A DNA stretch of 43,881 nt from Vermamoeba vermiformis (lineage: Eukaryota > Tubulinea > Echinamoebida): NCBI GenBank assembly GCA_045837725.1, contig JBEWZL010000165.1, forward strand, positions 1 to 43,881, read 5' to 3'. Both the position numbers and the translations under genes were made by a program. The notes beneath the pieces are model-generated. The model was not told the DNA's origin and did not search any database. It worked only from the letters and a program-made list of their open reading frames with translations. Positions within the stretch are counted from its first letter, which is position 1, and every line of letters begins with the position of its first letter. Positions 43,738-43,881 of this stretch are shown piece after piece.

Positions 43738-43881
43738 GATTGATATTATATGTACGTGAATAGTGAAATTGACTTACAAATTTTTGTCAGGAGGGCAAGT
43801 TGGTATTTTTTTTGACGACCAAAACATTGGTTGAAATTTGGTGGTCAAAGTTTGAAGCTCGCTCCGAGATTTTTGAAAAGA
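43738..43881. other. Right-edge 5' flank of the proteasome gene
   Basis: These 144 bases are upstream of the PSMB1-type start codon. A minus-strand GTAAGT lies at 43778-43773, but no acceptor follows before the ATG, so a leader intron is not supported. Nothing else is recognisable. Confidence 0.4.

Noticed and set aside
1-43881. Transposons, LTR elements, viral relics, CRISPR arrays and rRNA
   Set aside because: No reverse transcriptase, integrase, transposase, capsid or Cas-like translation was seen, and no terminal repeats longer than the short dyads listed.

Overview
This window is nuclear DNA of a eukaryotic microbe with a compact, intron-rich genome. I place 18 protein-coding genes in 43.9 kb (about one per 2.4 kb). 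They carry about 118 spliceosomal introns, mostly 44-120 bp with GTAAGT-like donors and TAG/CAG acceptors. Intergenic DNA and introns are AT-rich, and spacers are only about 80-690 bp. The standard code fits every gene model, with TAA or TAG at every terminus. The gene content suggests a free-living amoeboid protist, most likely Amoebozoa, though Heterolobosea or a unicellular holozoan cannot be excluded by eye. It includes a receptor kinase with a tyrosine-kinase-like core, a thermolysin-like ectoprotease, fasciclin and kelch surface proteins, ATG101, FANCL, LMBRD1 and an ABCD4-like transporter. No rRNA, tRNA, CRISPR array, transposon or viral relic was recognised. All calls come from reading translations by eye; no database search was run.

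Layout: (1) 0.5-7.7 kb, plus strand: a receptor-kinase gene, a gene with three diverged copies of an unknown ~130-residue module, and an intronless multi-pass membrane protein. (2) 7.8-17.0 kb, minus strand: eIF2D, DNA topoisomerase II (12 exons, one of 2.2 kb) and ATG101. (3) 17.5-28.1 kb, plus strand: TAF12, a PH-zinc finger-SPRY-F-box protein, a membrane-anchored M4-type metalloprotease, a two-domain fasciclin protein and a TPR protein with a mitochondrial-type leader. (4) 28.3-33.0 kb, minus strand: an F-box protein and an ABCD4-like ABC half-transporter. (5) 33.7-38.4 kb: a kelch surface protein (plus) converging on LMBRD1 (minus). (6) 38.6-43.7 kb: FANCL (plus, head-to-head with LMBRD1), a TACC-domain coiled-coil protein and proteasome subunit beta-6 (both minus).

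The most interesting point is the linkage of the ABCD4-like and LMBRD1 genes. In animals these two proteins form one functional unit that exports cobalamin (vitamin B12) from the lysosome. Here they lie within 8.2 kb with one kelch/EGF-like surface protein gene between them. LMBRD1 also shares a 225-bp divergent promoter with FANCL, and that promoter holds a 12-bp perfect inverted repeat around a second palindrome.

Other notable features: four GC-AG introns, an unusual five-part domain fusion, no TGA terminator in 18 genes, a recurrent GGATCT/AGATCC word in non-coding DNA, several compact dyads or duplicated modules in introns and promoters, and two places (start of the protease, last intron of the TACC gene) where the reading frame does not close in the usual way.
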